DNA of 64,000 nt from Streptomyces sp. NBC_01260. Its GTDB lineage: Bacteria > Actinomycetota > Actinomycetes > Streptomycetales > Streptomycetaceae. The number at the start of each line of letters is the position of its first letter. The first letter of the stretch is position 1. Shown piece by piece: positions 20,858 to 30,705 of the stretch. The position numbers and the translations under genes were made by a program. The notes below the pieces were generated by a model. That model saw nothing but the letters and a program-made list of their open reading frames with translations, did not search any database and was not told the origin of the DNA. Location: assembly GCF_036226405.1 (NCBI RefSeq), contig NZ_CP108464.1:2790001-2854000 (forward strand), in the 5' to 3' direction.

Positions 20858-22384
20858 CTACGCGAAGCGCTGGTTCGCGCTCCCGTCGCAGGCCTGGAGC
20901 CTCAGCGGGTCATGGGCGCCCGCCAGGGTCGCGCACAGCCCCGTCGAGGCGGCCGGGCGCAGGGTGCCCGACTGCCGGACGAACTGCTGGTTGGCCGCGC
21001 CCGCGCAGTTGTAGAGGATGAGGGCGGCGCCGGCCTTGTAGCCGGCGCCCGGTACGTCCAGGCAGCGGTCGTGGCTCAGCTGGGTACGGACGGTCTTCGT
21101 GCCGGAGTCGTACCACCAGCCCTGGTTGCGGCCGCCGTGGCAGTCCCAGCCGGTCACTCCGGTGTTGTTGCGGGTGACCGAGGCGGGGGCGTCCAGGCAG
21201 CTGCTGGTGGCCTCGTTGGTCAGCGGCTTGAAGACGTCGTCCCAGGCGGCGGGCTGCAGCACGGGCTTGCCGGTGCTGGCCGGGTCGGCGCAGCTCGCCT
21301 CGCGCAGCCCCGAGTTGTAGATCTGGGTCAGACAGGAGGCGAAGGCGCCGTGGCCCGCGGCGTTCGGGTGGAAGGACTGCCGGACGGAGTTGGAGTCCGG
21401 CGGGAAGTGCGACAGGTCGATGAAGAGGCCGCGGGCCCAGGTGGACTCGCTGCACACCTCGTGACCGTGGAAGAGCCGGGAGTTGTCCAGGTAGACGGCT
21501 CCGGTGTCGGCGGCGGCCTTGCGCATCCCGCGCTCGAAGGCGGGAACGGCGGTGTTGCGGCCCCAGGCGGCGTCGGAGTCGTATCCGGCGCAGCCACCGG
21601 GAATCTTGCCGGGGAAGTTCGGGTTGTCGTAGAAGTCCGGGCCGATGGGGCTCGGGTAGCCCATGACGACGAGCTTGTAGTCGCTGCTGGCGTATCCGGC
21701 GTTCGTCATGACGGTCCGCAGGTCGCCCACGGTCTTCTCGACCTTGGGCACGAGGCCGTCCACGCGCGCCTGCCAGCCGCCCTCGTACTTCGGCTGGCAC
21801 ACGCCCTGGATGAGGACCCAGCGCTCGACGCAGTCCGTCATGACCGGGCCGAACTGGAGGTCGTCGTTGGCGCCCGCCACCAGCAGGATCATCTTGATGC
21901 GGGTGTTGCGCGCCTTGATGGCGAGGTTGTCGCTCTGCACCAGTTCGTCGGCGTACTGCTTCGATCCGCCGATGACGATGTTGCCGGTGTACGCGCCGGA
22001 GCAGGCGACGTTGTACGTCTCGTCGGCCGGGATGCCGGTGCGGTGGATGGCGGAGTCGGGGGAGCGGTGGCACCAGTTGTCGGGGCCGTTGGTTCCCGCC
22101 TCGTACGTGCCGACGCCCTCGCCCGAGATCTCGCTGTCGCCGAGCGAGATCAGCCCGGTCTTGCGGTCGGCGAGCGGGCGCTCGGCCGGGGTGCCGTACA
22201 GCTGGGTGGCCTCGCGGGCGCGGATGGCCTCCAGTTCGGGCGAGAGTGCGGTGGCTGAGGTAGTGGTGGTGCCGGACTGTGCCGCGCCTGCCGGTCCGGC
22301 GGCCGCGGTCATCCCGCCCAGTGCCGCCGCCGTGGCGGCGACGGCCGCGACGGTACATCGGAGTCTGAACCTTGTGCGCCTCAT
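20858..22384 (-). CDS. Secreted SGNH/GDSL hydrolase with ricin-type lectin domain
   Basis: 508 residues. A Sec signal peptide spans about 1-35 (basic start, Ala-rich core, AGPAGAA cut site). The catalytic domain has the nucleophile block LISLGDSEISGEG and an HPNAAGH block carrying the catalytic His. The residue where the triad Asp is usual is not Asp, as in Streptomyces SGNH enzymes that work with a Ser-His dyad. Several Cys pairs suggest disulfides. About residues 380-508 form a ricin B-type beta-trefoil (SSCLDAPAS, DRCLDVPGAG, QGWWYDSG, NQQFV), which binds sugars. An extracellular lipase or carbohydrate esterase is likely; the substrate is unknown. Confidence 0.9.
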   Translation of the reverse strand: MRRTRFRLRCTVAAVAATAAALGGMTAAAGPAGAAQSGTTTTSATALSPELEAIRAREATQLYGTPAERPLADRKTGLISLGDSEISGEGVGTYEAGTNGPDNWCHRSPDSAIHRTGIPADETYNVACSGAYTGNIVIGGSKQYADELVQSDNLAIKARNTRIKMILLVAGANDDLQFGPVMTDCVERWVLIQGVCQPKYEGGWQARVDGLVPKVEKTVGDLRTVMTNAGYASSDYKLVVMGYPSPIGPDFYDNPNFPGKIPGGCAGYDSDAAWGRNTAVPAFERGMRKAAADTGAVYLDNSRLFHGHEVCSESTWARGLFIDLSHFPPDSNSVRQSFHPNAAGHGAFASCLTQIYNSGLREASCADPASTGKPVLQPAAWDDVFKPLTNEATSSCLDAPASVTRNNTGVTGWDCHGGRNQGWWYDSGTKTVRTQLSHDRCLDVPGAGYKAGAALILYNCAGAANQQFVRQSGTLRPAASTGLCATLAGAHDPLRLQACDGSANQRFA

Positions 22385-22491
22385 TGCGCCTCCCGAATTT
22401 GTTGTTACCCACGGTATTTACTGGTCGGTAGGCGACTTGGGAATACATAGAACAAGACAAGTGCTCATCTTTTTCAGGAGGTTGAACCAGA

Positions 22492-23916
22492 ATGGACGAC
22501 GCACAGACCCCCGCGGACGACGTCACGGCCGGTGGGACGTACCGCATCGAGCACGATTCGATGGGCGAGGTGAAGGTCCCCGCGGGCGCCAGGTGGCGGG
22601 CCCAGACCCAGCGGGCCGTGGAGAACTTCCCCATCTCCGGACAGCGCCTGGAGCGGGCCCACATCGAGGCCCTGGCCCGCATCAAGGCCGCCGCGGCCAA
22701 GGTGAACGCCGAGCTGAAGGTGCTCGACCCGGAGATCGCGCAGGCCATCCAGGACGCCGCGGCCGAGGTCGCCGGGGGGCGGTGGGACGCGCACTTCCCG
22801 ATCGACGTCTTCCAGACCGGCTCCGGCACCTCGTCGAACATGAACACCAACGAGGTGGTGGCCACCCTCGCCACCGAGCGCCTGGGCCGCGAGGTCCACC
22901 CCAACGACCACGTGAACGCCTCGCAGTCCTCCAACGACGTCTTCCCGTCCTCCATCCACATCGCCGCCACGGGCGCGGTGACCGGCGAGCTGATCCCGGC
23001 CCTGGACCACCTCGCGGCCGCCCTGGAGCGCAAGTCCGTCGAGTTCGCGGACGTCGTGAAGTCGGGACGCACCCATCTGATGGACGCCACCCCGGTGACC
23101 CTGGGCCAGGAATTCGGCGGGTACGCCGCACAGATCCGCTACGGCATCGAACGGCTGTACGCCTCACTTCCCCGCCTCGCCGAGCTGCCGCTGGGCGGCA
23201 CGGCCGTCGGCACCGGAATCAACACCCCGCCCGGCTTCTCGGCCGCCGTGATCGCCGAGGTCGCCCGCGTCACCGGGCTGCCGCTCACCGAGGCCCGGGA
23301 CCACTTCGAGGCGCAGGGCGCGCGGGACGGTCTCGTGGAGACCTCCGGCCAGCTCCGTACCGTCGCGGTCTCGCTCACCAAGATCTGCAACGACCTGCGC
23401 TGGATGGCCTCGGGGCCGCGCACCGGACTGGCCGAGATCAGCCTCCCCGACCTCCAGCCGGGCTCGTCGATCATGCCGGGGAAGGTGAATCCGGTCATTC
23501 CCGAGGCGGTGCTGATGGTCGCCGCCCAGGTGGCGGGGAACGACGCGACGGTCGCCGCGGCGGGAGCCGCGGGCAACTTCGAGCTGAACGTGATGCTCCC
23601 GGTCATCGCGAAGAACCTGCTGGAGTCGGTGCGGCTGCTCGCCAACGTGTCCCGGCTGCTCGCGGACCGCACGGTCGACGGGATCACCGCGAACGTGGAG
23701 CGGGCCAGGGAGTACGCGGAGTCCTCACCGTCCGTCGTCACCCCGCTGAACAAGTACATCGGTTACGAGGAGGCGGCGAAGGTCGTCAAGAAGTCCCTCG
23801 CCGAGCGCCGGACGATCCGCGAGGTGGTGCTGGCCTCGGGTTATGTCGAGCGCGGGGACCTCACCGTGGAGCAGCTCGACGAGGCACTGGACGTGCTGCG
23901 CATGACCCGCCCGTGA
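22492..23916 (+). CDS. fumC: Class II fumarate hydratase
   Basis: 474 residues. The iron-free fumarase of the aspartase/fumarase superfamily. Signature [11 protein letters not shown] is present, together with [19 protein letters not shown] and the N-terminal [22 protein letters not shown] is well placed before ATG 22492. The upstream gap to the divergent hydrolase is AT-rich and holds the promoter. With the class I enzyme nearby this gives two independent routes for the fumarate-malate step. Confidence 0.96.
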   Translation: MDDAQTPADDVTAGGTYRIEHDSMGEVKVPAGARWRAQTQRAVENFPISGQRLERAHIEALARIKAAAAKVNAELKVLDPEIAQAIQDAAAEVAGGRWDAHFPIDVFQTGSGTSSNMNTNEVVATLATERLGREVHPNDHVNASQSSNDVFPSSIHIAATGAVTGELIPALDHLAAALERKSVEFADVVKSGRTHLMDATPVTLGQEFGGYAAQIRYGIERLYASLPRLAELPLGGTAVGTGINTPPGFSAAVIAEVARVTGLPLTEARDHFEAQGARDGLVETSGQLRTVAVSLTKICNDLRWMASGPRTGLAEISLPDLQPGSSIMPGKVNPVIPEAVLMVAAQVAGNDATVAAAGAAGNFELNVMLPVIAKNLLESVRLLANVSRLLADRTVDGITANVERAREYAESSPSVVTPLNKYIGYEEAAKVVKKSLAERRTIREVVLASGYVERGDLTVEQLDEALDVLRMTRP

Positions 23917-23950
23917 CGCGCGTCGCCGCGGTGGGGCCGTCCGCTCACCA

Positions 23951-24086
23951 GGCCGACCGGCAATCGGGGGGTACGTGCAGCCGCGAGGCGGAGGATTGCG
24001 GCAACGCGGAGCGTTGTTGATTGACGACAACGCCGCAGATGCGCGTACCCGGCCCGGCGACGCCGTCCCCCAATTGCCGGTCGGCC
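23951..24086. ncRNA. 136-nt structured element with 20-bp terminal stem
   Basis: The two ends are 20-nt inverted repeats differing at one position (GGCCGACCGGCAAT at the left). Inside, a second stem continues (GTACGTGCA with TGCGCGTAC, one mismatch), then an apical GCGTTGT/ACAACGC hairpin and a small CCGC-GAG-GCGG hairpin. It fills the gap between the fumC stop and the FomD-like start. It could be a small RNA, an attenuator or leader of the next gene, or a MITE-like insertion; no flanking target duplication is evident. I do not recognise a known RNA family. Confidence 0.5.
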
Positions 24087-24098
24087 TAAGATCCCTCC

Positions 24099-24818
24099 AT
24101 GACAGGTACCGGAGAGACCGAGCGCTGGGCGCCGGGTGATCAGATCCTGTGGCGCTACCGCGGCAACGGACCGCTGCGGCACGGTCCCGCGCCCGGCCGG
24201 ACGCCGAACCCGGTGCACATCTGCCGACCCGTCACCGTCGTCCAGGACACCGACGAGCTGCTCGCCGTCTGGGTGGCACCCGGCACCGAGTGCGTGAAGC
24301 CGGTGCTGGCGAACGGCACCGAGGTGCACGCCGAGCCGCTCGCCACCCGCTACACCTCGCCGCGGACCACCGCCCGCTCGCCCTGGCTGGGCAACGGGGT
24401 GCTGAAGCTGGCCCGGCCCGGCGAGCCGTGGTCGGTCTGGCTGTTCTGGGAGCAAGGCTGGCAGTTCCGCAGCTGGTACGTGAACCTGGAGGAGCCGCGT
24501 ACCCGCTGGGCCGGCGGCATCGACTCCGAGGACCATTTCCTCGACATCTCCGTCTACCCGGACCGCAGCTGGCTCTGGCGCGACGAGGACGAGTTCGCCC
24601 AGGCCCAGGAGGTCGGCCTGATGGCCCCCGCGACCGCCCGGCGGGTGCGGGCGGCGGGGCGCGCGGCGGTCGGGGTGATCCGCGACTGGGGGGCGCCGTT
24701 CCGGGACGGCTGGGAGGACTGGCGGCCGGATCCGCGGTGGCGGGTACCCGCACTTCCGGACGACTGGGACCGGCTTCCGGATGACTGGGACCGTACCCCC
24801 TCCGCCATGCCGTCGTGA
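24099..24818 (+). CDS. DUF402/FomD-like protein
   Basis: 239 residues. WAPGDQILWRYRGNG, then WSVWLFWEQGWQFRSWYVNLEEP and FLDISVYPDRSWLWRDEDEF, are the beta-barrel and metal-binding stretch of the DUF402/FomD family. Related FomD hydrolyses a cytidylyl intermediate in fosfomycin synthesis and other members act on nucleoside diphosphates; this one is a general Streptomyces homologue and need not share that substrate. The C-terminal tail repeats a DDWDR motif twice. It begins 12 nt after the structured element at 23951-24086, so translation may be affected by that fold. Confidence 0.85.
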   Translation: MTGTGETERWAPGDQILWRYRGNGPLRHGPAPGRTPNPVHICRPVTVVQDTDELLAVWVAPGTECVKPVLANGTEVHAEPLATRYTSPRTTARSPWLGNGVLKLARPGEPWSVWLFWEQGWQFRSWYVNLEEPRTRWAGGIDSEDHFLDISVYPDRSWLWRDEDEFAQAQEVGLMAPATARRVRAAGRAAVGVIRDWGAPFRDGWEDWRPDPRWRVPALPDDWDRLPDDWDRTPSAMPS

Positions 24819-25204
24819 GACCCTTGATGCACCCCAGGGGGAGAAACGTAGGATCGTCCCGAGGACGGACGATCCACCCCAACCCACGGGCGCCGCACAC
24901 GAGCTGACCGTAAATCACCAAGTCATCGCGCTGGTTGCACGCTTCATGACCCGCATCAGTCGTATGAGTCGCACGAGTTGCCAGATTCGCATGAGCCACT
25001 ACGAGGGGGTGGAGACGTGCTCACAGTCCGCCGCTCCACCGCCGAAAACGTTGTCACCGCTCCCGTTCGCGGACGTCCGGTTTCGGCCCGGTGTTCCGGG
25101 GCATGCGATGTCAGCCGTTGTTATTGCCGCTCATGCCGGGGCACAGTAGCGCCCCACAAGGTGATTGCCTCATACAACCGGCCCGGACGGACGGAACCCC
25201 AAGC
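24819..25204. other. 386-bp gap upstream of SpoIIE phosphatase
   Basis: Contains the five-unit 9-bp repeat described separately and an AT-richer patch near 25110-25180 that may hold the promoter. Several short frames cross it, but none has protein-like features that I trust. Confidence 0.55.
24952..24996. repeat. Five tandem 9-bp units (CGCATGAGT-like)
   Basis: Units CGCATCAGT, CGTATGAGT, CGCACGAGT, TGCCAGATT and CGCATGAGC follow each other without gaps. In one frame they would read as a repeated Arg-Met/Ile-Ser tripeptide. Possibly regulator sites for the SpoIIE gene. Confidence 0.75.
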
Positions 25205-27121
25205 GTGACGGAGCATCCCACCTCCCACGAAGGCCGGCAGCCTCTCGCCGCCCGGTCGCAGGAACGCGCCCGGCCGCGGCAGCGGGACGCCGCGTCGGCG
25301 CCCGCCGCTGCCGCCACAACGATCCCGGCCCCGGCCAAGGGCCCCGGTCCGGCCACCGGCGGGTCGGGCCCCGCGGCGGGCCCCGATCCGCAGGCGGCGG
25401 CCCGCCGCGAGGGCGACCGGCTGCGCTTCGTGGGCGCCGCGACCCGCCGGATCGCCCGCGGGATAGATCTGGACGAGATCGTCCTGGGTCTGTGCCGGGC
25501 CAGCGTCCCGACGTTCTCCGACGCCATACTGGTCTATCTCCGCGACCCGCTGCCGGTCGGCGACGAGCGCCCCGTCAACCCGTTCGTGCTGCGGCTGCGC
25601 CGCTCCGACCGGCTGCGGCTGAGCGACGAGATCACCGACGGGCTGTCGGAGAGCGAGCGGCTCCGGCCGGCCGCCATCGATCCGCAGACCGATCTGGCGC
25701 CCGCCGCCGAACTGTGCGAGGTCCGCCCCGGCGGTGCGCTGGCCGAGGTGCTGCGCGGGGTGCGCCCGGTCTTCGGCGACTCCGCCGCGGCCCGTGCCGC
25801 CCTGCCCGAGCTGCTCGGCGCGGGCCGTACGGTGCCGTCGGGGCACCGGGCGATCCTGGCCCCGCTGCGCGGCCGGCGCCGGGTGATCGGCGCGGCGGTC
25901 TTCCTGCTCGGCACCGAACGCCCGCCGTTCGAGGCCAACGACCTGCTGGTCGCGGCCCAGCTGGCGACGCACACCGCGCTCGGCATCGACAAGGCCGTGC
26001 TGTACGGGCGCGAGGCCTACATCGCCGACGAGCTCCAGCGCACCATGCTGCCCGACTCGCTGCCGCAGCCCACCGGGGTCCGGCTCGCCTCCCGCTACCT
26101 GCCGGCCGCCGAGACGGCCCGGGTCGGCGGCGACTGGTACGACGCGATCCCGCTGCCCGGAAGCCGGGTCGCCCTGGTCGTGGGCGACGTCATGGGCCAC
26201 TCCATGACCTCCGCCGCGATCATGGGCCAGCTGCGCACCACGGCACAGACCCTGGCCGGCCTCGACCTGCCGCCGCAGGAGGTGCTGCACCACCTCGACG
26301 AGCAGGCGCAGCGGCTCGGCAGCGACCGCATGGCGACCTGCCTGTACGCGGTGTACGACCCGGTCGCGCACCGCATCACCATCGCCAACGCCGGTCACCC
26401 GCCGCCCGTGCTGCTCCACCTCGGCGGCCGCGCCGAGGTGCTGCGGGTACCGCCCGGCGCCCCGATCGGCGTCGGCGGGGTGGACTTCGAGGCCGTCGAG
26501 CTGGACGCGCCCGCGGGCGCCACGCTGCTCCTGTACACCGACGGCCTGGTGGAGTCCCGCCTCCGGGACGTCTGGACCGGCATCGAGCAGCTGCGCGAGC
26601 GGCTCGCCACCACCGCCCGGCTGACCGGCCCGGACCACTCGCCACCGCTGGAGGCCCTCTGCGACGACGTGCTGGACATGCTCGGCCCCGGCGACCGGGA
26701 CGACGACATCGCGCTGCTCGCCGCCCGCTTCGACGGGATCGCGCCGAGCGATGTCGCGTACTGGTTCCTGGAACCGGAGGACTCCGCCCCGGGCCGGGCC
26801 CGCAGGCTGGCCCGCCGCGCGCTCAGCCGATGGGGTCTGGACGAGATGTCGGACTCGGTGGAACTGCTGGTCAGCGAGGTGGTGACCAACGCCGTACGGT
26901 ACGCGGAGCGGCCGGTGACGCTGCGGCTGCTGCGGACCGACATCCTGCGCTGCGAGGTCGGCGACGACTCCCCGCAGCTGCCCCGCCAGCGCCGCGCCCG
27001 GGACATGGACGAGGGCGGCCGCGGTCTGTTCCTGGTGAACCGGCTGGCCCGGCGGTGGGGTGCGACGCGGCTGTCGACGGGCAAGGTCGTCTGGTTCGAG
27101 ATGCCGACCCGGGGCCAGTAG
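25205..27121 (+). CDS. SpoIIE-type phosphatase with GAF and kinase-like ATPase domains
   Basis: 638 residues from GTG 25205; in-frame starts further upstream exist but lack support. An Ala/Pro/Gly-rich linker is followed by a GAF-like sensory domain (about 95-270). The PP2C/SpoIIE phosphatase domain has GGDWYDAIPL, VALVVGDVMGHSMTSA, NAGHPPPVLL and LLYTDGLVE, with the metal-binding Asp residues present. The C-terminal HATPase domain (SVELLVSEVVTNAVRYAERP, GGRGLFLVNRLARRWG) is like anti-sigma kinases. It probably controls an anti-sigma/anti-anti-sigma switch, a common Streptomyces design. Followed by a 20-bp terminator. Confidence 0.92.
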   Translation: MTEHPTSHEGRQPLAARSQERARPRQRDAASAPAAAATTIPAPAKGPGPATGGSGPAAGPDPQAAARREGDRLRFVGAATRRIARGIDLDEIVLGLCRASVPTFSDAILVYLRDPLPVGDERPVNPFVLRLRRSDRLRLSDEITDGLSESERLRPAAIDPQTDLAPAAELCEVRPGGALAEVLRGVRPVFGDSAAARAALPELLGAGRTVPSGHRAILAPLRGRRRVIGAAVFLLGTERPPFEANDLLVAAQLATHTALGIDKAVLYGREAYIADELQRTMLPDSLPQPTGVRLASRYLPAAETARVGGDWYDAIPLPGSRVALVVGDVMGHSMTSAAIMGQLRTTAQTLAGLDLPPQEVLHHLDEQAQRLGSDRMATCLYAVYDPVAHRITIANAGHPPPVLLHLGGRAEVLRVPPGAPIGVGGVDFEAVELDAPAGATLLLYTDGLVESRLRDVWTGIEQLRERLATTARLTGPDHSPPLEALCDDVLDMLGPGDRDDDIALLAARFDGIAPSDVAYWFLEPEDSAPGRARRLARRALSRWGLDEMSDSVELLVSEVVTNAVRYAERPVTLRLLRTDILRCEVGDDSPQLPRQRRARDMDEGGRGLFLVNRLARRWGATRLSTGKVVWFEMPTRGQ

Positions 27122-27162
27122 CCGGGCCCCGCGGGGGGACCGTCAACGGCGGTTGAACGCCC

Positions 27163-27206
27163 GAACGGGCGGGGTACGAGGAGTTCTCCTCGTACCCCGC
27201 CCGTTC
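27163..27206. terminator. 20-bp perfect hairpin between SpoIIE gene and PBP
   Basis: Perfect 20-bp arms with a GTTC loop lie between convergent genes. Confidence 0.92.
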
Positions 27207-27213
27207 CGGTTGG

Positions 27214-29511
27214 TCAGCGCGTCACGCTGTTGTCGCCGTTGAGCCCGTTGTCCCCCGGTTTCACCGGGAGCTCGGCCGTGTTGGTGGGGCCCGGTTCGGT
27301 CGACGGATCGGTGGGCAGGTCGGTCGACGGGTCCCCCGACGGGGAGGGGGGCGGCGAGGACGCCGGGGACTGGGTCTCCTTCGGCGGATCGGACGACGGG
27401 GGCGGGCTGGACGGCCGCTTCGACGGGGAGACCTCGTCGGAGGGCGAGGTGGTCGGGCTCGGCGAGCTGGTGTCCGGCGGCGGGGCGACCGCCGCGCCCA
27501 TGTCGGTGTCCAGGACGAACTTGCCCGGCTCGCCCATCGCCTGAGCGGTGAAGTCCGCCCAGATCTCGGCCGGGAAGCCACCGCCGTTGACCCGGCCGCC
27601 GCCGCCGGCGCCCTTCAGGGGCACCTGGGAGCTTGCCTGCACCTTCTTGCCGCTGTCATCGGTGCGGGTGAAGGCCGCCTCGCCGAAGAGACCCACGGAG
27701 GTGACCAGGTCCGGGGTGTAGCCCGTGAACCAGGCCGACTTGTTGTCGTCCGAGGTGCCGGTCTTGCCCGCGATCTGCTGGTCGGCCAGCCCCTCGGCGT
27801 TGCGCACCGCCTGGTGGGCCGTACCGTCGTCGACCACACCGGTCAGCACGGAGGTCACGGAGTCCGCGGCCTGGCGCTTGATCACCTGGTCGCCGATCGC
27901 GTCGGGCAGCTTGATCGGTGACTCGCCCTGCTTCTGGGCCGACTTCACGATCTGCGGGGTGACCTTCTTGCCGTGGTTGTCGAGGGTCGCGTAGATCCCG
28001 GCCATCTCCATCGGGCTCGCGCCCATGGAGCCGAGGGTCTGCGCCGGCACCGCCGGGAGCCCCTTCACATCCATGCCGAGTTCGCCCGCGGTCTGCATCA
28101 CGCGGTCCATGCCGACGTCCACGCCCATCTGCGCGAAGACGGAGTTGATGGACTTGTTCATCGCGGTCTGGACGGTGACCTGGCCGTAGTCCGCGTCGTC
28201 CTCGTTCTCCGGCGCGAAGGCGACGTCGCTGCCCTTGACCGGGCGCTTGCTGGTGCCGTCGTAACGGGTGCTGGCGGTGATCCGCTGGTTGTCCTGGGTC
28301 TGCGACTCCTGGTCGAGTGCGGCCGCGAGGATGATCGGTTTGAAGGTGGAGGCGGGCTGGTAGTCGCGCCGGGTGGCGTTCGACGTCCAGTGCTCGGTCA
28401 GGCCGCGTCCGCCGTACAGGGCGACGACGGCGCCGGTCTTCGGGTTGACCGAGGCCGCACCGGCCTGGACGTCCTGGTCGAGCTTGCGGCCCTTGGTGTC
28501 CAGCTTGTCGGTCAGCTTGGTCTTGACCGACTTCTCCAGCTCCTGCTGCTTCTTCCGGTCGATGTTGACGGTGATCGTCCAGCCGCCGGCGTCGAACTGC
28601 GCGTCGGTGATGTTCTCCTGCTTCTGCACCGCCGCGCGCGCCGCGTTGACGATGTAGCCCTTCTGGCCGGAGAGCCCCTGCGTCGGCTTGGGGGTCTGCG
28701 GAACCTTGAACTTCATCCCCTGGCGCGCACCGGCGTCCAGCCAGTGCTGGTCGACCATGTTGTCCAGCACGTAGTTCCAGCGCTCCTTGACGAGCGCCTT
28801 CCCGTTCGGGGTGGCGACGGCCCAGTCGTACTGGCTCGGGGCCTGGAGCAGGGCTGCGAGGTAGGCGCCCTCGGTGACGTCCAGGTCCTTGGCGTCCTTG
28901 CCGTAGTACGCCTGTGCCGCGGCCTGGATCCCGTAGGCGCCGCGGCCGTAGTAACTGGTGTTGATGTACCCGGCGAGGATCTCGCTCTTGCTTCTCTTCT
29001 GGTCGACCTTCAGCGAGATGACCAGCTCTTTGAGCTTGCGGGTGACCGTCTGGTCCGCGTCGAGGTAGTAGTTCTTGACGTACTGCTGGGTGATGGTCGA
29101 GCCACCCTGCTTGCCCTTGCCGGAAACGGTGTTGATCAGGCCGCGGGCGGTGCCTTTGAAGTCGACGCCGTGGTCGTCGTAGAAGGACTTGTTCTCGGCG
29201 GCGACAAAGGTCCGCTGAACGTCCTTGGGTACCTCGGCGAGGCTCACGATCTCCCGGTTGACCTCGCCGGTCCGGGCCAGCAGTTTGCCGTCGGAGTACT
29301 TGTAGACGTTGGCCTGGAGCTTGGCCTGTGCGTTGCCCGCCGGCACCTGCACGACCATGTAGAGCACGGCGAACGCGCCCATGCCCAGCAGGCAGACCCC
29401 GAAGGCCGTGCCCAGTAGTTTTCGCCAGGTGAAGAGCCTGCGTATGCCGCCGCTCTTCACGGCCCGCCGCGACCCGTGCCGCTGGGCTCGTCGCGCATCC
29501 GCTCGACCCAT
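27214..29511 (-). CDS. Class A penicillin-binding protein
   Basis: 765 residues from ATG 29511 (GGGAG upstream); a 54-residue upstream extension has no family support. A basic cytoplasmic tail is followed by a membrane helix (about 33-54). The GT51 transglycosylase domain has catalytic E106 in AAENKSFYDDHG and GGSTITQQYVKN. The transpeptidase domain has S388-TF-K391, S454-I-N456 and K583-T-G. The C-terminal 110 residues are a Pro/Ser/Thr-rich, disordered extracellular tail. It polymerises and crosslinks peptidoglycan from lipid II, whose carrier comes from UppS. Divergent from the SPFH gene. Confidence 0.95.
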   Translation of the reverse strand: MGRADARRAQRHGSRRAVKSGGIRRLFTWRKLLGTAFGVCLLGMGAFAVLYMVVQVPAGNAQAKLQANVYKYSDGKLLARTGEVNREIVSLAEVPKDVQRTFVAAENKSFYDDHGVDFKGTARGLINTVSGKGKQGGSTITQQYVKNYYLDADQTVTRKLKELVISLKVDQKRSKSEILAGYINTSYYGRGAYGIQAAAQAYYGKDAKDLDVTEGAYLAALLQAPSQYDWAVATPNGKALVKERWNYVLDNMVDQHWLDAGARQGMKFKVPQTPKPTQGLSGQKGYIVNAARAAVQKQENITDAQFDAGGWTITVNIDRKKQQELEKSVKTKLTDKLDTKGRKLDQDVQAGAASVNPKTGAVVALYGGRGLTEHWTSNATRRDYQPASTFKPIILAAALDQESQTQDNQRITASTRYDGTSKRPVKGSDVAFAPENEDDADYGQVTVQTAMNKSINSVFAQMGVDVGMDRVMQTAGELGMDVKGLPAVPAQTLGSMGASPMEMAGIYATLDNHGKKVTPQIVKSAQKQGESPIKLPDAIGDQVIKRQAADSVTSVLTGVVDDGTAHQAVRNAEGLADQQIAGKTGTSDDNKSAWFTGYTPDLVTSVGLFGEAAFTRTDDSGKKVQASSQVPLKGAGGGGRVNGGGFPAEIWADFTAQAMGEPGKFVLDTDMGAAVAPPPDTSSPSPTTSPSDEVSPSKRPSSPPPSSDPPKETQSPASSPPPSPSGDPSTDLPTDPSTEPGPTNTAELPVKPGDNGLNGDNSVTR

Positions 29512-29680
29512 TGCTGTGTTGCTCCCGTTTCTCTGCTCGACCGGATCAGCTCGGACCTGCCAGCTAACACCGTTGGCAAGGACAGAAAGCCAACGATCCA
29601 CCCTTTTCCGGACGTGACAATCAGCACCTGTCTTCAAGGGAACCGACTCACGAGGGGTGCGCAAGGTTGCCACATCGGTT

Positions 29681-29713
29681 AATGTGTAATCACATTGCTA
29701 GCGCTGAGCTAGC
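29681..29713. promoter_or_regulatory. Two adjacent palindromes upstream of SPFH operon
   Basis: AATGTGTAATCACATT is a near-perfect palindrome at 29681-29696. Directly after it, GCTAGC occurs at 29697 and again at 29708, separated by 5 nt. They sit 20-50 nt before the SPFH start, a good place for an operator. Candidates are the ribbon-helix-helix protein encoded downstream, or a CRP-like factor for the TGTG-n4-CACA half. Confidence 0.55.
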
Positions 29714-29733
29714 CCGTACAAACGGGGGATTCC

Positions 29734-30705
29734 ATGACCGATCCACAGGTTCCGACCACTCCCGCCGCACCGTCGGCCGACCTCACGCCGGACGCGCCGC
29801 AGATGCCGGAACCGCAGGTCCGCGAGACGACGGCGCACAGCATCGCGGGCGGCATCGGCCTGCTGCTGACGGTGATAGGGGTGATCGTCGGCGTCGGACT
29901 GGCCATCGTCGGCGGCGTCGTCGGGTCGAACGGGAACAACGGCGTCGGCATCCCCGTCTGCATCCTCGGGGTGCTGCTCGCCATCGCCTCGTTCTTCTGC
30001 ATGGGCGGTGTGAAGATGGTCGCACCGGGCGAGGCCCGGGTCATCCAGCTCTTCGGCCGGTACGTGGGCACGATCCGCTCCGACGGTCTGCGCTGGATCA
30101 ACCCGCTGACCTCCAGCCGCAAGATCTCCACCCGGGTCCGCAACCACGAGACCGCGGTCCTCAAGGTCAACGACGCCTACGGCAACCCGATCGAGCTGGC
30201 CGCGATCGTCGTCTGGAAGGTCGAGGACACCGCACAGGCCCTCTTCGAGGTCGACGACTTCCTGGAGTTCGTCGCCACCCAGACCGAGGCGGCCGTCCGG
30301 CACATCGCGATCGAGTACCCCTACGACGCCCATGACGAGGGCGGCCTCTCGCTGCGGGGCAACGCCGAGGAGATCACCGAGAAGCTGGCCGTGGAGCTGA
30401 CCGCACGGGTGCAGGCCGCGGGGGTACGGATCATCGAGTCGCGCTTCAGCCACCTCGCGTACGCCCCCGAGATCGCCTCCGCGATGCTCCAGCGCCAGCA
30501 GGCCGGCGCCGTGGTCGCGGCGCGGCAGCAGATAGTGGAGGGCGCCGTCGGCATGGTCGAGATGGCGCTCACCCGGATCGCCGAGCAGGACATCGTCGAG
30601 CTCGACGCGGAACGGAAGGCGACCATGGTGAGCAATCTGATGGTGGTGCTGTGCGGTGACCGCGCGGTGCAGCCGGTCCTCAACACGGGCACGCTCTACC
30701 AGTGA
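29734..30705 (+). CDS. SPFH/band-7 domain membrane protein
   Basis: 323 residues. The first 35 are Pro/Ala-rich. Two membrane helices follow (about 37-65 and 72-92). The SPFH domain starts at [20 protein letters not shown] and runs through [21 protein letters not shown] to an alpha-helical end ([20 protein letters not shown]). SPFH proteins form large membrane-attached assemblies that organise lipid domains or proteases. Stop and the next GTG overlap (GTGA), so it is coupled to the small ribbon-helix-helix protein. This pairing is recurrent in Streptomyces as I recall. Confidence 0.9.
   Translation: MTDPQVPTTPAAPSADLTPDAPQMPEPQVRETTAHSIAGGIGLLLTVIGVIVGVGLAIVGGVVGSNGNNGVGIPVCILGVLLAIASFFCMGGVKMVAPGEARVIQLFGRYVGTIRSDGLRWINPLTSSRKISTRVRNHETAVLKVNDAYGNPIELAAIVVWKVEDTAQALFEVDDFLEFVATQTEAAVRHIAIEYPYDAHDEGGLSLRGNAEEITEKLAVELTARVQAAGVRIIESRFSHLAYAPEIASAMLQRQQAGAVVAARQQIVEGAVGMVEMALTRIAEQDIVELDAERKATMVSNLMVVLCGDRAVQPVLNTGTLYQ

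Noticed and set aside
20910..23090. 726-residue minus-strand frame across the hydrolase and fumC
   Set aside because: Crosses two real genes with promoter region between; Arg/Pro-rich translation.
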